DNA of 51,380 bases from a virus. The stretch spans positions 1-51,380 of the IMG/VR virus record IMGVR_UViG_3300025705_000006, one strand, 5' to 3'. The translations under genes and the position numbers were made by a program. The number at the start of each line of letters is the position of its first letter. Within the stretch, counting starts at the first letter, position 1. The notes beneath the pieces are model-generated. The model saw nothing but the letters and a program-made list of their open reading frames with translations, was not told where the DNA came from and did no database searches. This document shows positions 21,299 to 28,154 of the stretch, one piece after another.

Positions 21299-21508
21299 AT
21301 GAAACAAGGTTACAACGCTAGACTAGATGAGTCTCTAGGAGCAAAAAACGGAAAAAAGTCTCAGTCATTAAAAGATCGTAGAGACGAAAGTAAAGCAATG
21401 TCTAAAAAAGACTATGGTCATGCATACGGAGGAGATCATTCTATGAAGTATGAAAAACATTACCCAAAAAGTGTAAAAGGACATTTAAGTAAATTAATAA
21501 GAAAATAA
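21299..21508 (+). CDS. Conserved small phage protein (69 aa)
   Basis: A 69-residue basic protein: NARLDESLGAKNGKKSQSLKD near residues 6-26, then a Tyr/His/Gly stretch (YGHAYGGDHS). The first part reads like a conserved phage sequence block. Located in the tiny basic gene cluster ahead of virion genes. Unknown function. Confidence 0.65.
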   Translation: MKQGYNARLDESLGAKNGKKSQSLKDRRDESKAMSKKDYGHAYGGDHSMKYEKHYPKSVKGHLSKLIRK

Positions 21509-21510
21509 GT

Positions 21511-21675
21511 ATGTTGAACGAAAAATCTAAAGGATTAGGAGATACCATTGAAAAAATTACCACTGCTACTGGTATTAAAAAAGTAGTAGACAAAGTTGCT
21601 AAAGCAACAGGTAAACCATGTGGATGTTCTGAAAGAAGAGATTCGTTAAACAGAAAGTTTCCTTACAGTAAATAG
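21511..21675 (+). CDS. 54-residue Cys-containing phage protein
   Basis: ATG at 21511, TAG at 21673-21675, 54 residues. The sequence GLGDTIEKITTATGIKKVV followed by a CGC/ERRD/L/FPY tail is a pattern I associate with small conserved phage proteins of unknown role. CGCSERRD may hold a metal or disulphide. Last of the tiny-gene run before the virion surface proteins. Confidence 0.68.
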   Translation: MLNEKSKGLGDTIEKITTATGIKKVVDKVAKATGKPCGCSERRDSLNRKFPYSK

Positions 21676-21700
21676 TTAAACTTTAAAAATAAAAATAAAA

Positions 21701-22285
21701 ATGATACCAAACGGAACAAAATTTCATGGAGTTGCATCCTTTGTACCAACAGAGAATTTAGGATCAGCTTCAGCAAACGCAATGAGAGATGCTTACACAT
21801 TCCCTGAAGATTTCAGTGAACTTGTAACAATATCTTATAACGGAAAAATTATTAACCTCGGAGCAGGGAATAACAATCCATTTAATGGAGACGCAGTAGA
21901 GTGGGGAGGAATCCAATCACCAACTTCTCAAACTTCTGCAATTATATTTCCATATGCAGTAAAAATTCAGTCTGTATATTTTAAAGCTGCTGCACCAATG
22001 AGTGGAGCAAGTGCAGATTTTAATTATGTATTTAATCTTTACACTAGTACAGATTTAGCAGCAGACCCTAACACACCAGGAACATGGACTCAATTAGGAG
22101 CTTTAGTTACTGAGTTAACTAATGCAGATGACAATACTGCACCAGGATTTGTGGAAGATGTAACTTCACAAAACTTAGTAATTCCTGCAGGAAGCATGTT
22201 TGCTATGGGTGGAATTGAATTAGCAGGAAGTATTTCAGAAACTACTATTGAAGCAGTAGTTGGAATTGTTGTTACTAAACTTTAA
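21701..22285 (+). CDS. Putative virion structural beta protein (194 aa)
   Basis: A 194-residue, Ala/Thr/Asn-rich, beta-strand-rich protein with low charge. The N-terminal part (about 30-55, FPEDFSELVTISYNGKIINL) and the following sandwich-like domain resemble tail or capsid appendage proteins. It is followed by another virion-type beta protein and by the DUF285 adhesin. Function is inferred from composition and location. Confidence 0.6.
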   Translation: MIPNGTKFHGVASFVPTENLGSASANAMRDAYTFPEDFSELVTISYNGKIINLGAGNNNPFNGDAVEWGGIQSPTSQTSAIIFPYAVKIQSVYFKAAAPMSGASADFNYVFNLYTSTDLAADPNTPGTWTQLGALVTELTNADDNTAPGFVEDVTSQNLVIPAGSMFAMGGIELAGSISETTIEAVVGIVVTKL

Positions 22286-22295
22286 TATTTAAGAT

Positions 22296-22562
22296 ATGTC
22301 ATACCAGAAATTACAAACAAGCAGGGCAGTTGCAGTTATTCCATCTAATACCGATGATATACCTAGCATTTCTTCACAAAATGGAAGAGGAAATAATGGA
22401 TGTGTTTTATATGTAGGGACTGGAGGAAACCTTAGAGTATTAACTGCAGGGGGAGATGACGTAACTTTTGCAGGATTTCCTAATGGAGGATTTTTACCAG
22501 TAAATGTTGTAAGAGTTTATTTAACAGGAACTTCTGCTTCTGACATATTAGCACTTTGGTAA
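22296..22562 (+). CDS. Putative virion spike or decoration protein (88 aa)
   Basis: An 88-residue protein. The C-terminal half ([19 protein letters not shown], then [16 protein letters not shown], ending ILALW) matches a common phage virion pattern in which a short beta domain ends TxAxxILALW. N-terminal '[15 protein letters not shown]' also fits that family. Likely a small structural or decoration protein on the particle. Confidence 0.65.
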   Translation: MSYQKLQTSRAVAVIPSNTDDIPSISSQNGRGNNGCVLYVGTGGNLRVLTAGGDDVTFAGFPNGGFLPVNVVRVYLTGTSASDILALW

Positions 22563-22563
22563 T

Positions 22564-24903
22564 ATGTATATATCCATTGCAGTAGGTATAGGATCTTCAA
22601 CATCCTCAGCAATTGGTGCAGGGGGTGGTGGTTCTCTGCCTCTAACTGACGCTACATTTAATCAAGCGATTACAGATATATTAGCACAAGACCCCAATGG
22701 GGATTACGACCTAGCACCCTATGGTAAAATTCAAAATTGGAACGTTAGCCAAGTAACAAATATGTCATTTGCTTTTAACCAAGCAACATTTAATGGGAAC
22801 ATTAGCGCTTGGGATACAAGGAGTGTAACTAATATGAGGTTTATGTTTTCTGGAGCTCTAGCTTTCAACCAACCAATAGGTAATTGGGATGTAAGCAAGG
22901 TAACTAATATGGAATCTATGTTTAGTGATGCTTTGGCTTTTAACCAATCCCTAGCAGGTTGGAATGTTAGTAGCGTTATTGACATGAATAATATTTTTGA
23001 AAATTGTTTTGCTTTTAACGGTGCTATTGGCAATTGGAATGTTGGCAGCGTGGAAAATATGAACTCTATGTTTTTAATGGCTACTTCTTTTAATCAAGCT
23101 ATTGATTCCTGGAATACAAGCAGTGTTACTGACATGAATAGTATGTTTGAAGATGCAACTATATTTGATCAGCCTTTAGACTCTTGGGATGTGAGTAAGG
23201 TCACTAATATGAGATATATGTTTATTTCTACTGATAATTTTAATCAGTCTTTAAATAACTGGGATGTTAGTAGCGTTACTGATATGTTGGGTATGTTTAA
23301 GAATGCAACTTCATTTGATAAATCTTTAAACAGTTGGGATGTTAGCCAAGTTACAAATATGTTTAGCATGTTTGAAGATGCTACATCATTTAACGGAAAC
23401 ATTAGTTCTTGGGACACTAGCAACGTGAACAACATGCAAGAGATGTGGAAAGACGCAACAAGTTTTAACCAAGATTTAAGTGGTTGGAGTGTGAGTAATG
23501 TTAGTAATTACACTGACTTTGATACTAATACACCAAGTTGGACATTACCCAAACCACCTTTTGTAAATCCTAATCAATTAACTGATGCAACATTTCAAAC
23601 TGCAATTAATGATATACTAGCTCAAGACCCTAATGGAGATTATGACCTTGTTCCTTATGGAAAGATACAAGATTGGGATGTTAGCCAAGTTACAAATATG
23701 TCTAATGCTTTTTTTAACAAAAGCTCGTTTAATGGCGATATTAGTGCTTGGGACACAAGTAGTGTGACTAACATGAATACTATGTTTAGGAATGCTTCTG
23801 TTTTTAATCGAAACTTAAATTCTTGGGATGTCAGCAGTGTAACTAATATGTTTTCTATGTTTAGGGATGCTTCTGTTTTTAATGGCGATATTACAAGTTG
23901 GAATACAGGTAGTGTTACTGGTATGGGCGATATGTTTTATGATGCAAATGCTTTTAATCAAGATATAGGTTCTTGGGATACTGGTAGTGTAACTAGTATG
24001 ACTAATATGTTTAGGAGTAGTTCTATTTTTAATCAAGATATAGGTTCTTGGGATGTAAGTAATGTGACTAATATGTATGGTATGTTTCAAAGTGCTATTG
24101 CTTTTGATCAACCTATTGGAAATTGGGACACGAGTAGTTTAATGTTTATGAACCAAATGTTTACAGATGCTAATGTTTTTAATCAGCCTCTTGATAATTG
24201 GGATGTGAGTAGTGTAGAGAATATGGGTAGTATGTTTAATGGAGCATTAGTTTTTGACCAACCATTAAACTCTTGGGACACGAGTAGTGTTCTTCAAATG
24301 AATAATGTGTTTTATCGAGCATTTGATTTTAACCAAGACATAAGTGGATGGGATGTGAGTAATGTGACTAATATGAGTAGTATGTTTAGAGATGCAGATT
24401 CATTTAATCAAAATATCGGTTCTTGGGATGTGAGTAGTGTGACTAAGATGGATTGGATGTTTTATGGTAATACTGCTTTTGACCAACCATTAAACAATTG
24501 GGATACAAGTAGTGTGACTACTATGTATAATATGTTTGGTTTTGCTACTGTTTTTAATCAACCGATTGGTAATTGGGATACAAGCAGTGTTACTGATATG
24601 AATCAAATGTTTTCCAATACTATTTTCAATCAAGATATAAGTTCTTGGGATGTAAGTAATGTGACTACTATGATGAATATGTTTATACAAAACAAAGTTT
24701 TTAATCAAGATATAAGTTCTTGGGATGTGAGTAGTGTTACTAATATGAGATTGATGTTTTTGGTTACAACTCCTTCTGCAATGAATCAAGACTTAAGTGG
24801 TTGGAGTGTGAATCCAAATGTTACTAATTGTAGTGGTTTTAGTGATGGAACTTCTGCAACTTGGACACAACCAAAACCTAATTTTACTTCCTGTACCCCA
24901 TAA
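22564..24903 (+). CDS. DUF285/BspA-type repeat protein, candidate receptor-binding protein
   Basis: A 779-residue protein made of about 25 repeats of 25 residues (consensus [16 protein letters not shown]), the DUF285 (BspA-like) family. After a Gly/Ser-rich N-terminus (1-26), block 1 (27-338) has about 10 repeats and block 2 (339-779) about 15. Each block opens with [23 protein letters not shown] and ends with a SW/TW-x2-PKP motif, so the array has been duplicated as a unit. DUF285 proteins are surface adhesins in bacteria; on a phage the likely role is host binding. No signal peptide was seen. Confidence 0.85.
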   Translation: MYISIAVGIGSSTSSAIGAGGGGSLPLTDATFNQAITDILAQDPNGDYDLAPYGKIQNWNVSQVTNMSFAFNQATFNGNISAWDTRSVTNMRFMFSGALAFNQPIGNWDVSKVTNMESMFSDALAFNQSLAGWNVSSVIDMNNIFENCFAFNGAIGNWNVGSVENMNSMFLMATSFNQAIDSWNTSSVTDMNSMFEDATIFDQPLDSWDVSKVTNMRYMFISTDNFNQSLNNWDVSSVTDMLGMFKNATSFDKSLNSWDVSQVTNMFSMFEDATSFNGNISSWDTSNVNNMQEMWKDATSFNQDLSGWSVSNVSNYTDFDTNTPSWTLPKPPFVNPNQLTDATFQTAINDILAQDPNGDYDLVPYGKIQDWDVSQVTNMSNAFFNKSSFNGDISAWDTSSVTNMNTMFRNASVFNRNLNSWDVSSVTNMFSMFRDASVFNGDITSWNTGSVTGMGDMFYDANAFNQDIGSWDTGSVTSMTNMFRSSSIFNQDIGSWDVSNVTNMYGMFQSAIAFDQPIGNWDTSSLMFMNQMFTDANVFNQPLDNWDVSSVENMGSMFNGALVFDQPLNSWDTSSVLQMNNVFYRAFDFNQDISGWDVSNVTNMSSMFRDADSFNQNIGSWDVSSVTKMDWMFYGNTAFDQPLNNWDTSSVTTMYNMFGFATVFNQPIGNWDTSSVTDMNQMFSNTIFNQDISSWDVSNVTTMMNMFIQNKVFNQDISSWDVSSVTNMRLMFLVTTPSAMNQDLSGWSVNPNVTNCSGFSDGTSATWTQPKPNFTSCTP

Positions 24904-24924
24904 ATAGCTTAATTATTTTTTACT

Positions 24925-24932
24925 TAACTTTG
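24925..24932 (+). promoter_or_regulatory. TAACTTTG -7 box before lysis cassette
   Basis: Matches TAnnTTTG and lies 22 bases after the DUF285 gene stop. No -33 TTG was seen at the usual distance. It could start a lysis transcript. Confidence 0.5.
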
Positions 24933-24937
24933 TTTGT

Positions 24938-25024
24938 ATGAAATCAAGTGTTAAAAGTTATTATGTTCAAACTAATTCTTGGTTGATAGACATTCAAATA
25001 AATTATCAATACAAAGATGTTTAA
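24938..25024 (+). CDS. Possible 28-residue peptide
   Basis: ATG at 24938, TAA at 25022-25024, 28 residues (MKSSVKSYYVQTNSW... ending YKDV). It overlaps the next ORF start by 8 bases. It could be a lysis leader peptide or chance. Confidence 0.3.
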   Translation: MKSSVKSYYVQTNSWLIDIQINYQYKDV

Positions 25025-25184
25025 CAAAATGACATTATCAGATATAAAACTAACACTGCTAAATAGCTTAGCACTAATTGTTTCTTTTAGTAAACTAGAG
25101 GCAATACTTAAAATAGTATTATTGATAGCTTCTATTGTGTATACTGCACAAAGGATTTATGCTAACTACAAAGAAAACAAATGA
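25017..25184 (+). CDS. Small membrane protein, holin-like (55 aa)
   Basis: ATG at 25017, TGA at 25182-25184 overlapping the endopeptidase start (ATGA). The 55 residues contain a hydrophobic stretch (about 12-24) and a clear TM helix (about 29-44, AILKIVLLIASIVYTA) with a basic C-terminus (YKENK). Size, topology and coupling to a lytic peptidase suggest a holin or lysis accessory. Family not recognised. Confidence 0.6.
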   Translation: MFNKMTLSDIKLTLLNSLALIVSFSKLEAILKIVLLIASIVYTAQRIYANYKENK

Positions 25185-25552
25185 AATATTTTAGCTATAA
25201 AGAATTTGATTCTCCTGACATGCCAGGCAGTGGTTCGTTAATGGATGAGAATTTTTTAGAAATGCTTGATGAAGTTAGAGACAAGTTTGGAAAGCCTATT
25301 ATTATAAATAGTGGCTATAGAAGCGAAGATCATAATGCAGCAGTTGGAGGTAAACCCAAAACAGAAACATCACCAGGTTCAAGTCATATGTATGGGTTAG
25401 CAGCAGATATAAAATGTGATAATAGTGTTGATAGATTTTATTTGATATATTTACTACAAGAAACAGGGTTTCAAAGAATAGGAGTTGCCAAAACTTTTAT
25501 TCATGTAGATTTAGATTTTGAAAAATCTCAGCAAGTAATGTGGATGTATTAG
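25181..25552 (+). CDS. Peptidase M15 family endolysin (L-alanyl-D-Glu or D-Ala-D-Ala type)
   Basis: A 123-residue zinc peptidase of the M15_3 type. Zinc ligands and catalytic residues: SGYRSxxHN (44-52) with His51, SSHMYGLAADI (67-77) with His69 and Asp76, and FIHVD (106-110) with His108. It would cleave peptidoglycan peptides at lysis. No signal peptide is present, so a holin must release it; holin-like genes lie on both sides. Confidence 0.87.
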   Translation: MKYFSYKEFDSPDMPGSGSLMDENFLEMLDEVRDKFGKPIIINSGYRSEDHNAAVGGKPKTETSPGSSHMYGLAADIKCDNSVDRFYLIYLLQETGFQRIGVAKTFIHVDLDFEKSQQVMWMY

Positions 25553-25553
25553 T

Positions 25554-25949
25554 ATGAAAAAGATATTAGATTGGTTTGGAAGTACTGTAGTCAAAGACAT
25601 AATGGGTGGTCTTGATAAATTATTTACTTCTAAAGAAGAAAAAATTTTAGCAGAGAATGCTATCAAACAAATTCTCATTGAAAAAGAATTGGAGCTGCAA
25701 AGAATGCAGACAGAAATAATTGTAGCCGAAGCGAAAGGAAATTGGATTCAAAGAAGTTGGAGACCAATTTTAATGTTAGCTTTTGGATTTATAGTTATCT
25801 ATGTAAAGTTTCTTGCTCCTTTGTTTGATTTAACAATACCTGAGCTTGAGAACGAGTTTTGGAATTTGCTACAAATAGGAATAGGTGGATATGTTATCGG
25901 AAGAACAGGAGAAAAAATGATGAAGTCATATTCAGAAACAAAAAAATAA
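25554..25949 (+). CDS. Holin-like protein of the 3TM family (131 aa)
   Basis: A 131-residue protein matching the 'holin of 3TMs' pattern: charged helical N-terminus with EKILAENAIKQILIEKELEL, the hinge RSWRPILMLAFGF (66-78), hydrophobic segments about 70-85 and 110-121, then a basic tail. Such proteins form membrane holes that release the endolysin. It follows the M15 peptidase by one base. Confidence 0.78.
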   Translation: MKKILDWFGSTVVKDIMGGLDKLFTSKEEKILAENAIKQILIEKELELQRMQTEIIVAEAKGNWIQRSWRPILMLAFGFIVIYVKFLAPLFDLTIPELENEFWNLLQIGIGGYVIGRTGEKMMKSYSETKK

Positions 25950-25953
25950 TATT

Positions 25954-26862
25954 ATGCCAAAAATTAGTTCATATAATACAGTAACACCTCAAGGTGATGA
26001 TAAGATAGTTATCACTCAAACAAATGGAACACCAACAGATGTAACTAAAAACATTACTGTTGAGGGTTTAAAAACTTACATAGGACAAGCTGATGATATT
26101 CCTACTCCATATATGTATGTTTTGAAAAGACCACATGTTGATGCAACTACAAAAAATAAAAAAGCTTTTGTGGCTATGCAAAAACCTGTTGAAACAGATT
26201 GGTTAACTAAAAATCCTAGACTTTTTATGTTTAGATATAAAAAGCAAAAAGTTAAAAATTTAGACCAGGTGTATGTTATGAAAAGGGCAAATTTTATTCA
26301 TCCTTCTCATAACAATGGAGCATATCAGAGAACTAATTTCCCAGGCAGTAATTGGGCATCAACTTTACAGACTACTGATAATGGTGTTATGTTGTTTCCT
26401 ATTCCAACAGAATGGGATATAAACAGTGAATTAAAGATAGCTAAGACAGGGTCATTAATAACTGACTTTGCTTCGCTAAGACCTACTACATATATTGAAG
26501 TTCCTTTTAATCCTTTAGGATTTTTGTTTGATATCGTAAATCCAACAGAAGTGACATCACTTCCTGCGACAACAACACAAGATTTTTGGGGTACACGATT
26601 TTCAGTTACAAGACCTGCTTCTAATATAAATGTAGAGAATAATCCAAATGATTATCATACCTCACAAATTATAATGAAATTTGCTATAGGTATACCAAAC
26701 CCTACATGGACAAATACAAACCATGAGTTACCTTATATTTTTGGAGATTTATCAAATGCCGTAACATTAAAATATCAATATGATGGCAGTAATCCTAAAG
26801 TTGTAAATAATTACACACTAACTCAAGGGTCAACAGGTAATGCTCAAAGGTTTACCATTTAA
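25954..26862 (+). CDS. Putative tail/appendage virion protein (302 aa)
   Basis: A 302-residue protein. The N-terminus (residues 1-42: PKISSYNTVTPQGDDKIVITQ) is the type that begins many tail fibre and spike proteins of Bacteroidota phages, in which it anchors the protein to the virion. The rest is beta-rich with few charges and no enzymatic motif. Likely an appendage subunit. It is followed by the 29-bp repeats and a strong terminator, so it ends the transcript. Confidence 0.6.
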   Translation: MPKISSYNTVTPQGDDKIVITQTNGTPTDVTKNITVEGLKTYIGQADDIPTPYMYVLKRPHVDATTKNKKAFVAMQKPVETDWLTKNPRLFMFRYKKQKVKNLDQVYVMKRANFIHPSHNNGAYQRTNFPGSNWASTLQTTDNGVMLFPIPTEWDINSELKIAKTGSLITDFASLRPTTYIEVPFNPLGFLFDIVNPTEVTSLPATTTQDFWGTRFSVTRPASNINVENNPNDYHTSQIIMKFAIGIPNPTWTNTNHELPYIFGDLSNAVTLKYQYDGSNPKVVNNYTLTQGSTGNAQRFTI

Positions 26863-26877
26863 AATATGCGAGGTTGG

Positions 26878-26964
26878 CAATTAGTATGACATCTTTGAGA
26901 TGTTTACAATTAGGATGACATCTTTGAGATGTTTTCAATTAGTCTGACCTCTTCGCTTAGAATA
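26878..26964. repeat. 29-bp tandem repeats with hairpins
   Basis: Three units begin with CAATTAG at 26878, 26907 and 26936 (period exactly 29). The first two contain the palindrome ACATCTTTGAGATGT (26889-26903 and 26918-26932); the third is diverged (GACCTCTTCGCTTAG). They lie between the last virion appendage gene and the terminator. They may be binding sites or mRNA-stabilising hairpins. Confidence 0.75.
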
Positions 26965-26993
26965 CCTCTGTTAATTCAGGGGTATTTTTTTTT
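26961..26993 (+). terminator. Strong intrinsic terminator
   Basis: AATACCTCTG (26961-26970), loop TTAATT, CAGGGGTATT (26977-26986) with one T-G pair, followed by T7. Confidence 0.88.
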
Positions 26994-26996
26994 GAT

Positions 26997-27004
26997 TATA
27001 TTTG
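26997..27004 (+). promoter_or_regulatory. TATATTTG promoter for packaging operon
   Basis: -7 box directly after the terminator and 20 bases before the ATG at 27025. No clear -33 element. Confidence 0.6.
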
Positions 27005-27024
27005 TATAAATTAAATCTAATTAA

Positions 27025-27255
27025 ATGAATGATATTCGTAAGATAGCAGTTGGTCCTGATTACAAAGGAGGAGCTATGCATTATGTTGTTGGGCAAGAAA
27101 TATTAAAAGGTACTTACAAAATACATCACATAAGATATGATGAAAATGTAGATGCCTTTAAAATATGGATTGAATCCACATATAACAAAGAAATTGTTTT
27201 GTGGAAGCAGTTTATTAATATGCCTGTATCTGTCGAATATAATATTAACTTCTAA
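27025..27255 (+). CDS. Hypothetical protein (76 aa)
   Basis: A 76-residue beta-rich protein starting MNDIRKIAVGPDYKGGAMHY. It is the first gene after the 26997 promoter; its stop overlaps the next ATG (taATG). I associate the pattern with a small conserved phage protein of unknown function near terminase genes. No motif. Confidence 0.6.
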   Translation: MNDIRKIAVGPDYKGGAMHYVVGQEILKGTYKIHHIRYDENVDAFKIWIESTYNKEIVLWKQFINMPVSVEYNINF

Positions 27256-27818
27256 TGAAATCACCTTACTTATTTATCACTACTCCTTTAGACAATAAAA
27301 GATATAACAATACAAAAAATATAGGTGGAGTAGACTTTATAACAAGCACCTCAGAAGAAAATCACAAGGCATCTAATCGTATTGCTGAGGTGGTAGCTAC
27401 ACCTATTGTGTATGATGGTCCTATTAAACCAGGAGATAAACTTTTAGTTCATCATAATGTTTTTAAATTTTATAACGACATGCAGGGTAGAAGAAAAAGT
27501 GGTAGAAGTTATTTTATGAATGATTTATTTTTTGTTGAGCCTGATCAGTTTTATATGTATCATGATGGCAAGCAGTGGAATACTAGTGGCAGGTATTGTT
27601 TTACAAAACCTGTTCCTACAGAGGATTATTATTTGTACAAAAACACAAACGAAGAACCTTTAGTTGGTGAAATAAAGTATAGCAATGAGTATTTGCGTTC
27701 ACAAAATGTGAATCCAGGAGATAAAATATGTTTTAAACCAGAAAGTGAGTATGAGTTTGAGGTGGATGGTGAAAAACTTTATCGAATGTTTGATCATCAA
27801 ATAACAATTAAATTATGA
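27255..27818 (+). CDS. GroES-like fold protein, possible second co-chaperonin
   Basis: A 187-residue protein whose strand pattern looks like two GroES-type beta barrels. First half: AEVVATPIVYDGPIKPGDKLLVHHNVF (44-70). Second half: NPGDKICFKPESEYEFEVD then LYRMFDHQITIKL (about 152-187), which parallels GroES VGDxVLFxxxxGTEVxxDGExYxxxxxxxILAV. Bacteriophage co-chaperonins of this kind exist. It lies next to the packaging genes and may work with the phage GroEL at 17.4 kb, alongside the normal GroES at 19.0 kb. Homology is inferred from pattern. Confidence 0.5.
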   Translation: MKSPYLFITTPLDNKRYNNTKNIGGVDFITSTSEENHKASNRIAEVVATPIVYDGPIKPGDKLLVHHNVFKFYNDMQGRRKSGRSYFMNDLFFVEPDQFYMYHDGKQWNTSGRYCFTKPVPTEDYYLYKNTNEEPLVGEIKYSNEYLRSQNVNPGDKICFKPESEYEFEVDGEKLYRMFDHQITIKL

Positions 27819-27940
27819 AAGACAAGCCTAAAAGAAAAAAAAGACCAAGAATTAAATATAATCCAAATGGCACTAGACCCACAAACTTTAAAAAAGAATA
27901 TTATTCAGGCAGGAATGAGAGCCGTAGAGCAACTAATTAA
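27815..27940 (+). CDS. 41-residue basic protein overlapping next gene
   Basis: ATG at 27815 overlaps the previous stop (ATGA). The frame runs 41 residues (MKDKPKRKKRPRIKYNPNG... ending SRRATN) to TAA 27938-27940, overlapping the next gene by 74 bases in another frame. The N-terminal KPKRKKRPR is strongly basic. Coupled start and composition favour translation; no homology evidence. Confidence 0.45.
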   Translation: MKDKPKRKKRPRIKYNPNGTRPTNFKKEYYSGRNESRRATN

Positions 27941-28154
27941 AGTTGCTAAAGAAGATATAATTAAACCAGACCCTGAAGACGAGCTAGCTGCTGATAGATT
28001 AAAAAATGCTGCAGCTACTAAGAAGTTAGCTATATTTGATGCTTTCGATATACTAACTAGGATAGAAAATGAAAAAAATTTAATGGAAATCGAAGAACGA
28101 GGTCCAAGTAAACTAGATACTAAACAAGGATTTGCAGAACGAAGATCTTCATAG
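27867..28154 (+). CDS. Putative terminase small subunit (95 aa)
   Basis: A 95-residue, helical, acidic-to-neutral protein directly before the large terminase with a 23-base overlap, the usual position of the DNA-recognition small subunit. Helices DELAADRLKNAAATKKLAIF and AFDILTRIENEKN fit. No HTH motif is evident, so the call rests on position and size. It may set the packaging start site. Confidence 0.55.
   Translation: MALDPQTLKKNIIQAGMRAVEQLIKVAKEDIIKPDPEDELAADRLKNAAATKKLAIFDAFDILTRIENEKNLMEIEERGPSKLDTKQGFAERRSS

Noticed and set aside
22731-24789. Several ORFs antisense to the DUF285 gene
   Set aside because: They mirror the 75-bp repeats of the sense gene and have repetitive, implausible protein sequence.
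26878-26964. CRISPR-like array
   Set aside because: The units are directly adjacent with no spacers, only three copies, and the third is degenerate.
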